A stretch of DNA of 64,000 bases. Source: Pseudomonas thivervalensis (lineage in GTDB: Bacteria > Pseudomonadota > Gammaproteobacteria > Pseudomonadales > Pseudomonadaceae). Positions 55,186 to 64,000 of this stretch are shown here, one piece after another. Below the pieces are notes generated by a model. That model saw nothing but the letters and a program-made list of their open reading frames with translations, did not search any database and was not told the DNA's origin. Location: positions 372,001-436,000 of the forward strand of contig NZ_LHVE01000002.1 of NCBI RefSeq assembly GCF_001269655.1. Reading direction: 5' to 3'. A program made the position numbers and the translations under genes. Positions within the stretch are counted from its first letter, which is position 1, and each line of letters opens with the position of its first letter.

Positions 55186-55853
55186 GCGGTTCGGCTTCTT
55201 ACACCGTCACCCATGACGATGCCCAGGCCATCGACGATTGCTGGAACCGCATCGGCGTGCATGGCGATAAATCCTGTCCGCTGCTGGTGGAACATATTCA
55301 CTGCCGCAATTGTTCGGTGTATTCGGCCGCCGCCACCCGGCTGCTCGACCGATATGCCTTGCCGCAGGATCAGCGTGACTTGTCCCTGGCCCCAGTGGAC
55401 AACGACGTGGTCACGCGTTCGCTGCTGATGTTCCGTCTCGGCGAGGAATGGCTGGGCCTGACCACGCGCAGCCTGGTGGAAGTGGCGCCGTTGCAGCCGA
55501 TCCACTCGTTGCCTCACCGGCGCTCACGGGCCTTGCTGGGCGTGGCGAATGTACGTGGGGCGCTGGTGGCCTGCCTGTCGCTGGTGGAGCTGTTGGACCT
55601 GGAACCCGGCGCGGCGGCGGTTGCCGGCGCACGGGTCATGCCGCGCATGTTGATTGTCGCGGCCAAGGGCGGGCCGGTGGTGGTGCCGGTGGATGAGGTG
55701 GACGGCATCCACGCCATCGATGAACGCATCCTGGCGAGCGCTTCGCAATCGACGGGCAAGTACACCCGTGGCGTGCTGCCCTTTAAAGGCCGCAGCCTGC
55801 GCTGGCTGGACGAAGAACAGCTGCTGTCCGCCGTGGCTCGGAGCCTGTCATGA
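55182..55853 (+). CDS. wspD: CheW-like coupling protein WspD
   Basis: A 223-residue second CheW-domain protein. An N-terminal extension (about 1-70) contains CPLLVEHIHCRNCSVYSAAA with clustered cysteines; the CheW domain (about 75-215) shows LMFRLGEEWLGLTTRSLVEV and GVANVRGALVACLSL. It couples receptor to kinase along with WspB. ATGA overlaps on both sides. Confidence 0.94.
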   Translation: MSGSASYTVTHDDAQAIDDCWNRIGVHGDKSCPLLVEHIHCRNCSVYSAAATRLLDRYALPQDQRDLSLAPVDNDVVTRSLLMFRLGEEWLGLTTRSLVEVAPLQPIHSLPHRRSRALLGVANVRGALVACLSLVELLDLEPGAAAVAGARVMPRMLIVAAKGGPVVVPVDEVDGIHAIDERILASASQSTGKYTRGVLPFKGRSLRWLDEEQLLSAVARSLS

Positions 55854-58114
55854 CCCCTGACCAAATGCGCGACGCCTCGTTGCTGGAGTTGTTCAGCCTG
55901 GAAGCCGAAGCCCAGGTCCAGGTGCTGAGCACCGGCCTGCTGGCCCTGGAGCGCGACCCGACCCAGGCCGAATACCTCGAGTCGTGCATGCGCGCGGCGC
56001 ATTCCCTCAAGGGCGCGGCACGCATTGTCGGAGTGGACGCCGGCGTCAGCGTGGCCCATGTGATGGAAGATTGCCTGGTCAGTGCCCAAGAACGGCGGCT
56101 GGTGCTGGGCGCCCAGCACATCGACGCCTTGCTGCAAGGCACCGACCTGCTGACGCGTATCGCCACGCCGGGCAACGGCGTCGGCGCTCCGGACATCGAC
56201 GCCTACGTGGCGTTGATGGGGCGTCTGCTGGATCCCAGCGCTGCGCCGCCAGCGGCGCCGGTACCGCCAAGAATCGAGACGCCAGTCGACCCCGTCAGCG
56301 TCGAGCCGCCCGTACCGGAACCTGTCGCGGCAACGGAGCCGGCCCCCACGCGCAAACGGGTCACCGAAGGCGGAGAGCGGGTCTTGCGGGTCACGGCCGA
56401 ACGCCTCAACAGCTTGCTCGACCTGTCGAGCAAATCCCTGGTGGAGACCCAACGCCTCAAGCCTTGGCTGGCGACGATGCAACGGCTCAAGCGCCAGCAA
56501 AGCACCGGCTTGCGCGCCCTTGAAGAACTCAATGTGCACCTCAAGGACCATGCCCTGAGCCTGCAAGCCCAGGAAGCCCTTGGCGATGCCCGCCGCTTGC
56601 TCGCCGAAACCCAGCAGTTGCTGGCGCAGAAAACCGCCGAGCTGGATGAGTTCGCCTGGCAGGCCAGCCAACGGGCACAGGTGCTGTATGACACAGCGTT
56701 GGCCTGCCGCATGCGGCCGTTCGCCGATGTGCTGTCGGGCCAGGCGCGGATGGTCCGTGACCTGGGCCGCAGCTTGGGCAAACAAGTGCGCCTGGAAATC
56801 GAAGGCGAGAAAACCCAGGTCGACCGCGATGTGCTGGAACAGCTCGAAGCGCCACTGACCCACTTGCTGCGCAACGCTGTCGACCATGGCATCGAAACGC
56901 CGGAACAACGGGTATTGGCCGGCAAGCCCGCCGAAGGCCTGATTCGCCTGCGGGCCTCGCACCAGGCCGGCCTGCTGGTCTTGGAACTGGCGGACGACGG
57001 CGCCGGGGTGGACCTGGAACGGGTGCGCCGCAGCATCGTCGAGCGAGGACTTTCCCCTGAGCAAACCGCTGCCAGCCTCAGCGAAGAGGAACTGCTGACC
57101 TTCCTGTTCCTGCCCGGTTTCAGCCTGCGTGACAAGGTCACTGAAGTGTCCGGGCGCGGCGTCGGCCTGGACGCCGTCCAGCACATGGTCCGGCAGTTGC
57201 GCGGTGCGGTGGTGCTGGAACAGACGGCGGGCGAGGGCAGTCGTTTCCACCTCGAGGTGCCGCTGACGCTGTCGGTGGTGCGCAGCCTGGTGGTGGAAGT
57301 CGGCGGTGAGGCGTACGCCTTTCCCCTGGCCCACATCGAGCGCATGTGCGACCTGGCGCCGGAAGACATCGTCCAGGTCGAAGGGCGCCAGCATTTCTGG
57401 CACGAAGGCCGGCATATCGGCTTGGTCGCGGCCAGCCAGTTGCTCAATCGCCCGTCGACGCAAAGCGCCAGCCAGACCCTCAAGGTCGTGGTCATTCGCG
57501 AGCGCGAGACGATCTACGGCGTGGCGGTAGAGCGGTTCATCGGCGAGCGGACCCTGGTGGTCCTGCCCCTGGACGAGCGCCTGGGCAAGGTCCAGGACAT
57601 TTCCGCCGGGGCCTTGCTCGACGATGGCTCGGTGGTGTTGATTATCGATGTCGAAGACTTGCTGCGTTCGGTGGACAAGTTGCTCGATGCCGGGCGCCTG
57701 GAGCGCATTGCCCGGCAAAACCAGGCCCAGGCCCCGCGCAAGCGGATCCTGGTGGTGGACGATTCCCTGACCGTGCGCGAGCTGCAACGCAAGTTGTTGC
57801 TCAATCGCGGCTATGACGTGGCGGTGGCGGTGGATGGCATGGATGGCTGGAATGCATTGCGCTCGGAGGATTTCGACTTGTTGATCACGGACATCGACAT
57901 GCCACGCATGGATGGCATCGAACTGGTGTCGCTGTTGCGACGCGACAACCGCTTGCAATCGCTGCCGGTGATGGTGGTGTCCTACAAGGACCGCGAAGAA
58001 GATCGCCGCCGTGGCCTCGATGCCGGCGCCGACTATTATCTGGCCAAGGCGAGTTTCCACGACGACGCCTTGCTCGACGCCGTGGTTGAGTTGATCGGAG
58101 GGGCCCGCGCTTGA
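55850..58114 (+). CDS. wspE: Hybrid CheA-type histidine kinase/response regulator WspE
   Basis: A 754-residue kinase. The N-terminal Hpt domain has phospho-acceptor His51 (RAAHSLKGAARIV). A proline-rich linker, dimerisation and ATPase domain (HLLRNAVDHGIETPEQR, GRGVGLDAVQHMV) and CheW-like domain follow. A C-terminal receiver (about 625-754) has acceptor Asp681 (LLITDIDMPRMDG). It phosphorylates WspR and WspF. Overlaps wspD and wspF by 4 bases each. Confidence 0.95.
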   Translation: MTPDQMRDASLLELFSLEAEAQVQVLSTGLLALERDPTQAEYLESCMRAAHSLKGAARIVGVDAGVSVAHVMEDCLVSAQERRLVLGAQHIDALLQGTDLLTRIATPGNGVGAPDIDAYVALMGRLLDPSAAPPAAPVPPRIETPVDPVSVEPPVPEPVAATEPAPTRKRVTEGGERVLRVTAERLNSLLDLSSKSLVETQRLKPWLATMQRLKRQQSTGLRALEELNVHLKDHALSLQAQEALGDARRLLAETQQLLAQKTAELDEFAWQASQRAQVLYDTALACRMRPFADVLSGQARMVRDLGRSLGKQVRLEIEGEKTQVDRDVLEQLEAPLTHLLRNAVDHGIETPEQRVLAGKPAEGLIRLRASHQAGLLVLELADDGAGVDLERVRRSIVERGLSPEQTAASLSEEELLTFLFLPGFSLRDKVTEVSGRGVGLDAVQHMVRQLRGAVVLEQTAGEGSRFHLEVPLTLSVVRSLVVEVGGEAYAFPLAHIERMCDLAPEDIVQVEGRQHFWHEGRHIGLVAASQLLNRPSTQSASQTLKVVVIRERETIYGVAVERFIGERTLVVLPLDERLGKVQDISAGALLDDGSVVLIIDVEDLLRSVDKLLDAGRLERIARQNQAQAPRKRILVVDDSLTVRELQRKLLLNRGYDVAVAVDGMDGWNALRSEDFDLLITDIDMPRMDGIELVSLLRRDNRLQSLPVMVVSYKDREEDRRRGLDAGADYYLAKASFHDDALLDAVVELIGGARA

Positions 58115-59121
58115 AGATTGCCATCGTCAATGACATGCCCTTGGCGGTCGAGGCCCTGCGCCGCGCCCTGGCGTTCGAGCCGGCGCATCAACTGGTCTGG
58201 GTGGCCGCCAACGGCGCCGAGGCGGTGCAGCGTTGCGCCGAATACACCCCGGACCTGATCCTGATGGACTTGTTCATGCCGATCATGGACGGCGTGGAAG
58301 CCACCCGGCGGATCATGGCCGACAGCCCATGCGCTATCGTGATTGTTACCGGGGACAGCCAGCAGAACGTCCACCGGGTGTTCGAGGCCATGGGCCATGG
58401 CGCGCTGGATGTGGTCGATACGCCGGCCCTGGGTGTCGGCAATCCGGCGGACGCGGCGGCGCCGCTGCTGCGCAAGATCACCAACATCGGTTGGCTGATC
58501 GGTGAGCGCAACAAACATGAGCGCTCCGCGCCGGCGGCGCAGCGTGCGGCGGTGTCGCGCAAGAGCCTGGTGGCCATCGGCTCGTCCGCGGGTGGGCCGG
58601 CGGCGCTGGAAGTGCTGCTCAAGGCCTTGCCGCGGGATTTTGCCCCGGCCATCGTGCTGGTCCAGCATGTGGACGAGGTGTTCGCCGCGGGCATGGCCGA
58701 GTGGCTGGGCAGTGTGTCAGGCCACACGGTGCGCCTGGCCCGGCACGGCGAGACGCCGCAAAGTGGCGCGGTGTTGCTGGCCGGGACCAACCATCACCTG
58801 CGTTTGTTGAAGGACGGCACCCTGGCCTACACCGCCGAGCCGGTGAACGAGATCTACCGGCCCTCCATTGACGTGTTTTTCGAAAGTGTCGCCCGGTACT
58901 GGAGCGGCGATGCGGTGGGCGTGTTGCTCACCGGCATGGGCCGCGACGGTGCGCAAGGGCTTAAACTGATGCGCCAGCAGGGCTATGTGACCATCGCCCA
59001 GGACCAGCGCAGCAGCGCGGTGTACGGCATGCCCAAAGCGGCGGCCGCCATCGACGCCGCCGTCCATATTCTTGCCCTGGACGCCATTGCGCCACGGCTG
59101 TTGGAGATTGTGACCCCATGA
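58111..59121 (+). CDS. wspF: CheB-type receptor methylesterase WspF (TTG start)
   Basis: A 336-residue response regulator-methylesterase that removes methyl groups from WspA and damps Wsp signalling; loss-of-function mutants of wspF are known to give wrinkly, hyper-biofilm colonies. The receiver has acceptor Asp53 (LMDLFMP); the esterase triad is Ser159 (AIGSSAGG), His186 (VQHVDE) and Asp279 (GMGRDGAQG). The start is TTG at 58111, overlapping the wspE stop (TTGA). The rare start may keep WspF level low. Confidence 0.93.
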   Translation: MKIAIVNDMPLAVEALRRALAFEPAHQLVWVAANGAEAVQRCAEYTPDLILMDLFMPIMDGVEATRRIMADSPCAIVIVTGDSQQNVHRVFEAMGHGALDVVDTPALGVGNPADAAAPLLRKITNIGWLIGERNKHERSAPAAQRAAVSRKSLVAIGSSAGGPAALEVLLKALPRDFAPAIVLVQHVDEVFAAGMAEWLGSVSGHTVRLARHGETPQSGAVLLAGTNHHLRLLKDGTLAYTAEPVNEIYRPSIDVFFESVARYWSGDAVGVLLTGMGRDGAQGLKLMRQQGYVTIAQDQRSSAVYGMPKAAAAIDAAVHILALDAIAPRLLEIVTP

Positions 59122-59166
59122 AGAACCCCGCGAGCCTTGCCCCAGGCCGTACCCAGGTAAGCCACC

Positions 59167-60168
59167 ATGAATGATCTGCAGCTCGACGAATTCAAGCGCG
59201 ATGAGAACGCCGCCATGGTCTTGCTCGTCGACGATCAGGCGATGATCGGCGAGGCAGTGCGGCGCGGGTTGTCGAATGAGGAAAACATCGACTTCCACTT
59301 CTGCTCCGATCCCCACCAGGCCATCGCCCATGCGATTCGCATCAAGCCGACGGTGATTCTCCAGGACTTGGTGATGCCCGGCCTCGACGGCCTGAGCCTG
59401 GTGCGCGAGTACCGTAACCATCCGGCCACCCGCGATATCCCGATCATTGTCCTGTCCACCAAGGAAGACCCGATGATCAAGAGCGCGGCGTTCGCCGCCG
59501 GGGCCAACGATTACCTGGTCAAGTTGCCGGACAACATCGAGCTGGTGGCCCGCATCCGCTATCACTCGCGTTCCTACATGATGCTCTTGCAGCGCGACGC
59601 GGCCTATCGTGCATTGCGGGTCAGTCAGCAGCAATTGCTCGACACCAACCTGGTACTGCAACGGCTGATGAACTCGGACGGCCTGACCGGGCTGTCCAAT
59701 CGCCGGCACTTCGACGAGTACCTGGAGCTGGAATGGCGCCGGGCGATGCGCGACCAGAGCCAACTGTCGCTGCTGATGATCGACGTGGACTACTTCAAGT
59801 CCTACAACGACAACTACGGTCACCTCGAGGGCGACGAAGCCCTGCGCAAGGTCGCCACGGCGATCCGCGAGGCGTGCAGCCGTCCGTCCGACTTGCCGGC
59901 CCGCTACGGCGGCGAGGAGTTCGCCCTGGTCCTGCCCGGCACCTCGCCCGGCGGTGCCCGGCTGATGGCCGAGAAACTGCGCCAGAGCGTCGTCGCCCTC
60001 AAAATACCCCACACCACGCCCGACGGTGGCGAGAGCCTGACCATCAGCATCGGCGTCTCGACCTTCACTCCCCAGCAGGGTGGCGACAGCCGTCAGCTGA
60101 TCTCGGCGGCGGACAAAGGGTTGTACCTGGCCAAGCACAATGGGCGTAATCGGGTGGGGGTCGAGTAA
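59167..60168 (+). CDS. wspR: Diguanylate cyclase response regulator WspR
   Basis: A 333-residue output protein that makes cyclic di-GMP when phosphorylated, promoting biofilm matrix. The receiver has acceptor Asp67 ([12 protein letters not shown]); a helical stalk (about 130-165) joins the GGDEF domain with active-site GGEEF at 248-252 and the inhibitory I-site RPSD (239-242) five residues upstream. It starts 45 bases after wspF, the only real gap in the operon. Confidence 0.96.
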   Translation: MNDLQLDEFKRDENAAMVLLVDDQAMIGEAVRRGLSNEENIDFHFCSDPHQAIAHAIRIKPTVILQDLVMPGLDGLSLVREYRNHPATRDIPIIVLSTKEDPMIKSAAFAAGANDYLVKLPDNIELVARIRYHSRSYMMLLQRDAAYRALRVSQQQLLDTNLVLQRLMNSDGLTGLSNRRHFDEYLELEWRRAMRDQSQLSLLMIDVDYFKSYNDNYGHLEGDEALRKVATAIREACSRPSDLPARYGGEEFALVLPGTSPGGARLMAEKLRQSVVALKIPHTTPDGGESLTISIGVSTFTPQQGGDSRQLISAADKGLYLAKHNGRNRVGVE

Positions 60169-60192
60169 ACTCTGCCTGGCAAGATTGCTTTT

Positions 60193-60380
60193 GTGGCGAG
60201 GGAGCTTGCTCCCGCTGGGCTGCGCAGCAGCTGTGTAGGAGCTGTGTAGGAGCTGTCGAGTGCAACGAGGCTGCGATCTTTCCCCAGACAATTGAGTCCC
60301 AAGCGAAAGCTCAAGATCAAAAGATCGCAGGCTTCGCCAGCTCCTACAGGGCCCAGCGGGAGCAAGCTCCCTCGCCACAG
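60193..60380. repeat. Nested REPIN: family B inside family A, after wspR
   Basis: Family A arms at 60193 (GTGGCGAGGGAGCTTGCTCC) and ending 60380 (CTCGCCACAG) enclose a family B unit at about 60244-60349. The B start is tandemly duplicated (AGCTGTGTAGGAGCTGTGTA then GGAGCTGTC), giving an extra 11-bp unit. Confidence 0.85.
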
Positions 60381-60492
60381 GGGCCGTACGCTCAATCTCA
60401 TTGCCCCTAAAGCCGCCAGGCGGGCTGCCGCCGGCGCCTGATTACGTTATACTCGCCGGCTTTCAAAAGTTCGCCAACGAGTGCTGCCCGCC

Positions 60493-61588
60493 ATGGAAAT
60501 CAACCCGATCCTTAACACCATCAAGGACCTGTCCGAGCGCTCCGAAACTATTCGGGGGTATCTTTGACTACGATCAAAAGCATGAGCGCCTGACCGAAGT
60601 CAATCGCGAGCTTGAAGATCCGAATGTCTGGAACAACCCTTCGTACGCCCAGGAGCTGGGCCGCGAGCGTTCTGCGCTGGCGCAGATCGTCGAGACCCTG
60701 GACGAGTTGTCCAGCGGCCTGGCCGATTGCCGCGACCTGCTGGACATGGCTGTCGAAGAGAACGACGAAGGCGCGGTCGGCGATGTCGTCGCCGAGCTGA
60801 CACGCCTGGACGAGAACCTCGCCAAGCTGGAATTCCGTCGCATGTTCAGCGGCGAGATGGACATGAACAACGCCTACCTGGACATCCAGGCCGGCTCCGG
60901 CGGCACCGAGGCCCAGGACTGGGCCAACATCCTGCTGCGCATGTACCTGCGCTGGGCCGACAAACGCGGTTTCGACGCCACCATCATGGAGCTGTCGGCC
61001 GGTGAAGTCGCCGGGATCAAGGGCGCCACCGTGCACATCAAGGGCGAATACGCCTTTGGCTGGCTGCGGACCGAGATCGGCGTGCACCGCCTGGTACGCA
61101 AGAGCCCGTTCGACTCCGGCAACCGTCGTCACACCTCGTTCTCGGCGGTGTTCGTCTCGCCGGAAATCGATGACAACATCGAGATCGAGATCAACCCGGC
61201 GGACCTGCGTATCGACACCTACCGTTCCTCCGGGGCCGGTGGCCAGCACGTCAACACCACCGACTCGGCCGTACGGATTACCCACGTACCGACCAACACC
61301 GTGGTCAGTTGCCAGAACGAACGCTCCCAGCACGCCAACAAAGACACCGCGATGAAGATGCTGCGGGCCCGCCTGTACGAGCAGGAAGTGCAGAAGCGCA
61401 ACGCGGCGTCCCAGGCGCTGGAAGACACCAAGTCGGACATCGGCTGGGGTCACCAGATCCGTTCGTACGTGCTCGACGCCTCGCGGATCAAGGACCTGCG
61501 TACCAGCATCGAACGCAGCGATTGCGACAAGGTGCTCGACGGCGACATCGACGAATACCTGATCGCCAGCCTCAAACAAGGGCTGTAA
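60493..61588 (+). CDS. prfB: Peptide chain release factor 2 with programmed +1 frameshift
   Basis: A 364-residue release factor for UGA and UAA. Translation starts at ATG 60493 ([20 protein letters not shown]), reads RGYL, meets an in-frame TGA at 60565-60567 and must shift +1 at CTT-TGA-C to continue as DYDQKHERL. The stimulatory Shine-Dalgarno-like CGGGGG lies just before TATCTTTGAC, as in most bacterial prfB genes. The downstream part has the GGQ motif ([14 protein letters not shown]). The shift is autoregulatory, not an error. Confidence 0.96.
60560..60568 (+). promoter_or_regulatory. Programmed +1 frameshift site of prfB
   Basis: The slippery sequence TATCTTTGAC, preceded by GGGGG acting as an internal Shine-Dalgarno, contains the TGA stop at 60565-60567. 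Low RF2 lets the ribosome slip from CTT to TTT and read GAC next. Confidence 0.95.
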
Positions 61589-61696
61589 CGCGACACCCAT
61601 GCGGCGGGCAGCCACGCTTCCACTAAGGAGCGCGGTTCGCCCGCAAACTCCGGCCCGGGCCGGGGGCAACGAACCTGTGATGGAATCCTTAAAGAC

Positions 61697-63199
61697 ATGA
61701 GCGACCTAGAACTCGACCCGCAAGCCCTGCAACAGGAAGAAAACTCCCTGATCGCCCTGCGCAAGGAAAAGCTTGCTGCCGAGCGCGCCAAGGGCCAGGC
61801 CTTCCCCAACGACTTCCGCCGCGACGCGTATTGCGACGTCCTGCAGAAGACGTACGCGGACAAGACCAAGGAAGAGCTGGCCGAGGCGGCGATTCCAGTC
61901 AAGGTGGCCGGTCGTATCATGCTCGACCGTGGTTCGTTCATGGTCATCCAGGACATGACCGGGCGCATCCAGGTCTACGTCAACCGCAAGACCCTGCCGG
62001 AAGAAACCCTGGCCGCCGTCAAGACCTGGGACCTGGGCGACATCATATCCGCCGAAGGCACCCTGGCCCGTTCCGGCAAGGGCGACCTGTACGTCGAGAT
62101 GACCAACGTGCGCCTGTTGACCAAGTCCCTGCGCCCGCTGCCGGACAAGCACCACGGCCTGACCGACACCGAGCAGCGCTATCGCCAGCGCTACGTCGAC
62201 CTGATCGTCAACGAAGACGTGCGCCAGACGTTCCGCGTGCGCTCGCAAGTCATCGCCCACATCCGCAGCTTCCTGATGAAGCGTGACTTCCTCGAAGTCG
62301 AGACGCCGATGCTGCAGACCATCCCTGGCGGCGCGGCGGCCAAGCCGTTCGAAACCCACCACAACGCCCTGGACATGGAAATGTTCCTGCGCATCGCGCC
62401 GGAGCTGTACCTCAAGCGGCTTGTTGTCGGTGGATTTGAAAAGGTGTTCGAGATCAACCGCAACTTCCGTAACGAAGGCGTTTCGACCCGGCACAACCCC
62501 GAGTTCACCATGCTCGAGTTCTACCAGGCCTACGCCGACTACGAAGACAACATGGACCTGACCGAAGAACTGTTCCGCGAGCTGGCGCAGCTGGTCCTGG
62601 GCAGCACCGACGTGCCGTACGGCGACAAGGTGTTCCACTTCGGCGAGCCGTTCGTGCGCCTGTCGGTGTTCGACTCGATCCTCAAGTACAACCCTGAGAT
62701 CACCGCCGCCGACCTGCAGGACATCGACAAGGCCCGCGCCATCGCCAAGAAGGCCGGCGCCAAGGTGCTCGGCTTCGAAGGCCTGGGCAAGCTGCAGGTG
62801 ATGATTTTCGAAGAACTGGTCGAGCACAAGCTGGAGCAGCCGCACTTCATCACCCAGTACCCGTTCGAAGTGTCGCCGCTGGCCCGTCGCAACGACGAGA
62901 ACCCAAGCGTGACCGACCGTTTCGAGCTGTTCATCGGTGGTCGTGAAATCGCCAACGCCTACTCCGAGCTCAACGATGCCGAAGACCAGGCCGAGCGCTT
63001 CATGGCCCAGGTGGCCGACAAGGACGCCGGCGACGACGAAGCCATGCACTACGATGCCGACTTCGTCCGAGCCCTGGAGTACGGCATGCCGCCGACCGCT
63101 GGCGAAGGCATCGGCATCGATCGCCTGGTGATGTTGTTGACCAACTCACCGTCGATCCGGGATGTGATCCTCTTCCCGCACATGCGGCCCCAAGCGTAA
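61697..63199 (+). CDS. lysS: Lysyl-tRNA synthetase, class II
   Basis: A 500-residue aminoacyl-tRNA synthetase. The N-terminal OB-fold anticodon-binding domain (about 60-160: [20 protein letters not shown]) is followed by the class II core with motif 2 ([20 protein letters not shown]) and motif 3 ([13 protein letters not shown]). The gene follows prfB as in other bacteria and is ended by a terminator. Confidence 0.97.
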   Translation: MSDLELDPQALQQEENSLIALRKEKLAAERAKGQAFPNDFRRDAYCDVLQKTYADKTKEELAEAAIPVKVAGRIMLDRGSFMVIQDMTGRIQVYVNRKTLPEETLAAVKTWDLGDIISAEGTLARSGKGDLYVEMTNVRLLTKSLRPLPDKHHGLTDTEQRYRQRYVDLIVNEDVRQTFRVRSQVIAHIRSFLMKRDFLEVETPMLQTIPGGAAAKPFETHHNALDMEMFLRIAPELYLKRLVVGGFEKVFEINRNFRNEGVSTRHNPEFTMLEFYQAYADYEDNMDLTEELFRELAQLVLGSTDVPYGDKVFHFGEPFVRLSVFDSILKYNPEITAADLQDIDKARAIAKKAGAKVLGFEGLGKLQVMIFEELVEHKLEQPHFITQYPFEVSPLARRNDENPSVTDRFELFIGGREIANAYSELNDAEDQAERFMAQVADKDAGDDEAMHYDADFVRALEYGMPPTAGEGIGIDRLVMLLTNSPSIRDVILFPHMRPQA

Positions 63200-63210
63200 T
63201 TGCTTCAATT

Positions 63211-63240
63211 AAAAAGCCGCCTCGATGGGCGGCTTTTTAT
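63211..63240 (+). terminator. Rho-independent terminator after lysS
   Basis: AAAAAGCCGCC and GGCGGCTTTTT form an 11-bp stem with a TCGATG-type loop, 12 bases after the lysS stop. The T run is part of the right arm. Confidence 0.93.
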
Positions 63241-63300
63241 TGCCTGTCTGGTACAAACGTATCAATTGGTTACTTTTTGAAAGAGCGAGGAAGACCTGTC

Positions 63301-64000
63301 GTGAATCGTGCAATGGCTTCAGAAGGTGCAGCGGGCGTCGCCACGGCTGTCGCTGAAAGTGTTCAGTACCAGGGCCGCAAGGCCAGCCGACAGGGCAGTG
63401 AGCAGCGTCGCCAGGAGATTCTCGATGCGGCCATGCGCATTGTGGTGCGCGATGGCGTGCGGGCGGTGCGTCACCGCGCGGTGGCCGCCGAAGCGGGCGT
63501 GCCGCTGTCGGCCACCACGTATTATTTCAAGGACATCGATGACTTGCTCACCGACACCTTCGCCCAGTACGTGGAGCGCAGCGCGGCGTTCATGGGCAAG
63601 CTGTGGGCCAACAACGAAGGCCTGCTGCGGGAAATGGTCGCCTACGGTGACGGCAGTGCCCAATCGCGCTCGCAACTGGCGGACGATATTGCCCGGATGA
63701 CCGCCGACTACGTGCGGCATCAATTGGACAGCCGTCGCGAGTACCTGATGGCCGAACAGGCCTTTCGCCAAGAAGCCCTGCTCAACCCGCGCCTGGCGGA
63801 GTTGGTGCGTTCCCACCAGCAGATTTTGCTGCACGGCACGTGTCAGTTTTTCCAGGTTTTAGGCTCCCGCGAGCCGCAACAGGATGCCAAAGTGTTGACG
63901 GCGATTATCGGACGGATGGAATATCAAGGCTTGCTCAATGGCGCCGAGCCGGTAGCCGATGAAGACATGCTCGGCATTCTGACCCGCTATATGCACCTGG
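63301..64000 (+). CDS. TetR-family transcriptional regulator, 3' end outside window
   Basis: At least 233 codons from GTG 63301, with no stop before the window edge. The N-terminal TetR helix-turn-helix is at about residues 37-85 (RRQEILDAAMRIVVRDGVRA, AAEAGVPLSATTYYFKDIDD). The rest is helical ligand-binding domain. The GTG is chosen because GAGGAAGACC lies 5' of it; the ATG at codon 5 is an alternative start. In P. aeruginosa, from memory, a TetR gene also follows lysS. The ligand is unknown. Confidence 0.85.
   Translation, partial: MNRAMASEGAAGVATAVAESVQYQGRKASRQGSEQRRQEILDAAMRIVVRDGVRAVRHRAVAAEAGVPLSATTYYFKDIDDLLTDTFAQYVERSAAFMGKLWANNEGLLREMVAYGDGSAQSRSQLADDIARMTADYVRHQLDSRREYLMAEQAFRQEALLNPRLAELVRSHQQILLHGTCQFFQVLGSREPQQDAKVLTAIIGRMEYQGLLNGAEPVADEDMLGILTRYMHL

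Noticed and set aside
55514..58060. An 848-codon minus-strand frame opposite wspD and wspE
   Set aside because: Antisense shadow of strongly conserved wsp genes.
58717..60378. A 553-codon minus-strand frame opposite wspF and wspR, starting in a REPIN
   Set aside because: Antisense shadow; its N-terminus is translated repeat sequence.
60401..60565. Upstream in-frame extension of prfB from 60401
   Set aside because: It avoids the TGA only by using the wrong frame; the true start is ATG 60493 with a programmed +1 shift, and the frameshift is not a sequencing error.

Overview
The window is a stretch of GC-rich chromosome from a fluorescent Pseudomonas, most likely the P. fluorescens complex. 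This rests on protein-level resemblance, on a gene order I recall as similar to the guaA-to-lysS part of P. aeruginosa PAO1, on a complete wspABCDEFR operon, and on many REP/REPIN-type intergenic repeats. No phage, insertion sequence, CRISPR array, rRNA or tRNA gene was recognised.

Layout. 1-2000: the end of guaA, a fragment of an HxlR-type regulator gene, a REPIN, and a two-gene HicA-like toxin / HTH-partner operon behind a palindromic operator. 2070-10445: a trehalose phosphotransferase island (treR, treP, treC, a LamB-type porin, a fused EIIA-HPr-EI protein and a small EIIB-like protein lacking its cysteine). 10590-15576: a Tat-exported multicopper oxidase, tadA, cmoA/cmoB, a YhhN protein and a chagasin-like lipoprotein. 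15786-22271: a Lon-type protease, an MFS transporter, a CorC-like CBS protein and a CcsA-like protein. 22468-26040: ffh and the rpsP-rimM-trmD-rplS operon. 26174-31052: xerD, dsbC, hom and thrC.

31173-33700: a BvgS/EvgS-like sensor that stops before its kinase domain, a DUF3509 protein and a repeat-filled gap. 33740-41360: a CoA-transferase, yaeQ, recJ, an Old Yellow Enzyme, opgD and a 61-residue orphan. 41407-41932: a ParDE-type toxin-antitoxin pair. 42079-50550: a polyamine-type ABC transporter between two paralogous aldehyde dehydrogenases, with a LysR regulator. 50734-60168: a DUF533 protein and the Wsp surface-sensing/c-di-GMP operon. 60493-64000: prfB with its programmed frameshift, lysS and a TetR regulator cut by the window edge.

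How genes work together. TreP takes up trehalose as trehalose-6-phosphate, the fused PTS protein probably supplies phosphate, TreC hydrolyses the product and TreR represses the set through two mirror-image operators. Wsp proteins form a chemosensory relay from receptor WspA to the diguanylate cyclase WspR. The ABC transporter and dehydrogenases look like a polyamine/aminoaldehyde uptake and oxidation unit. The least explained items are the HicA-like pair with its cysteine insert, the cysteine-less EIIB-like protein, and the nested two-family REPIN structures.
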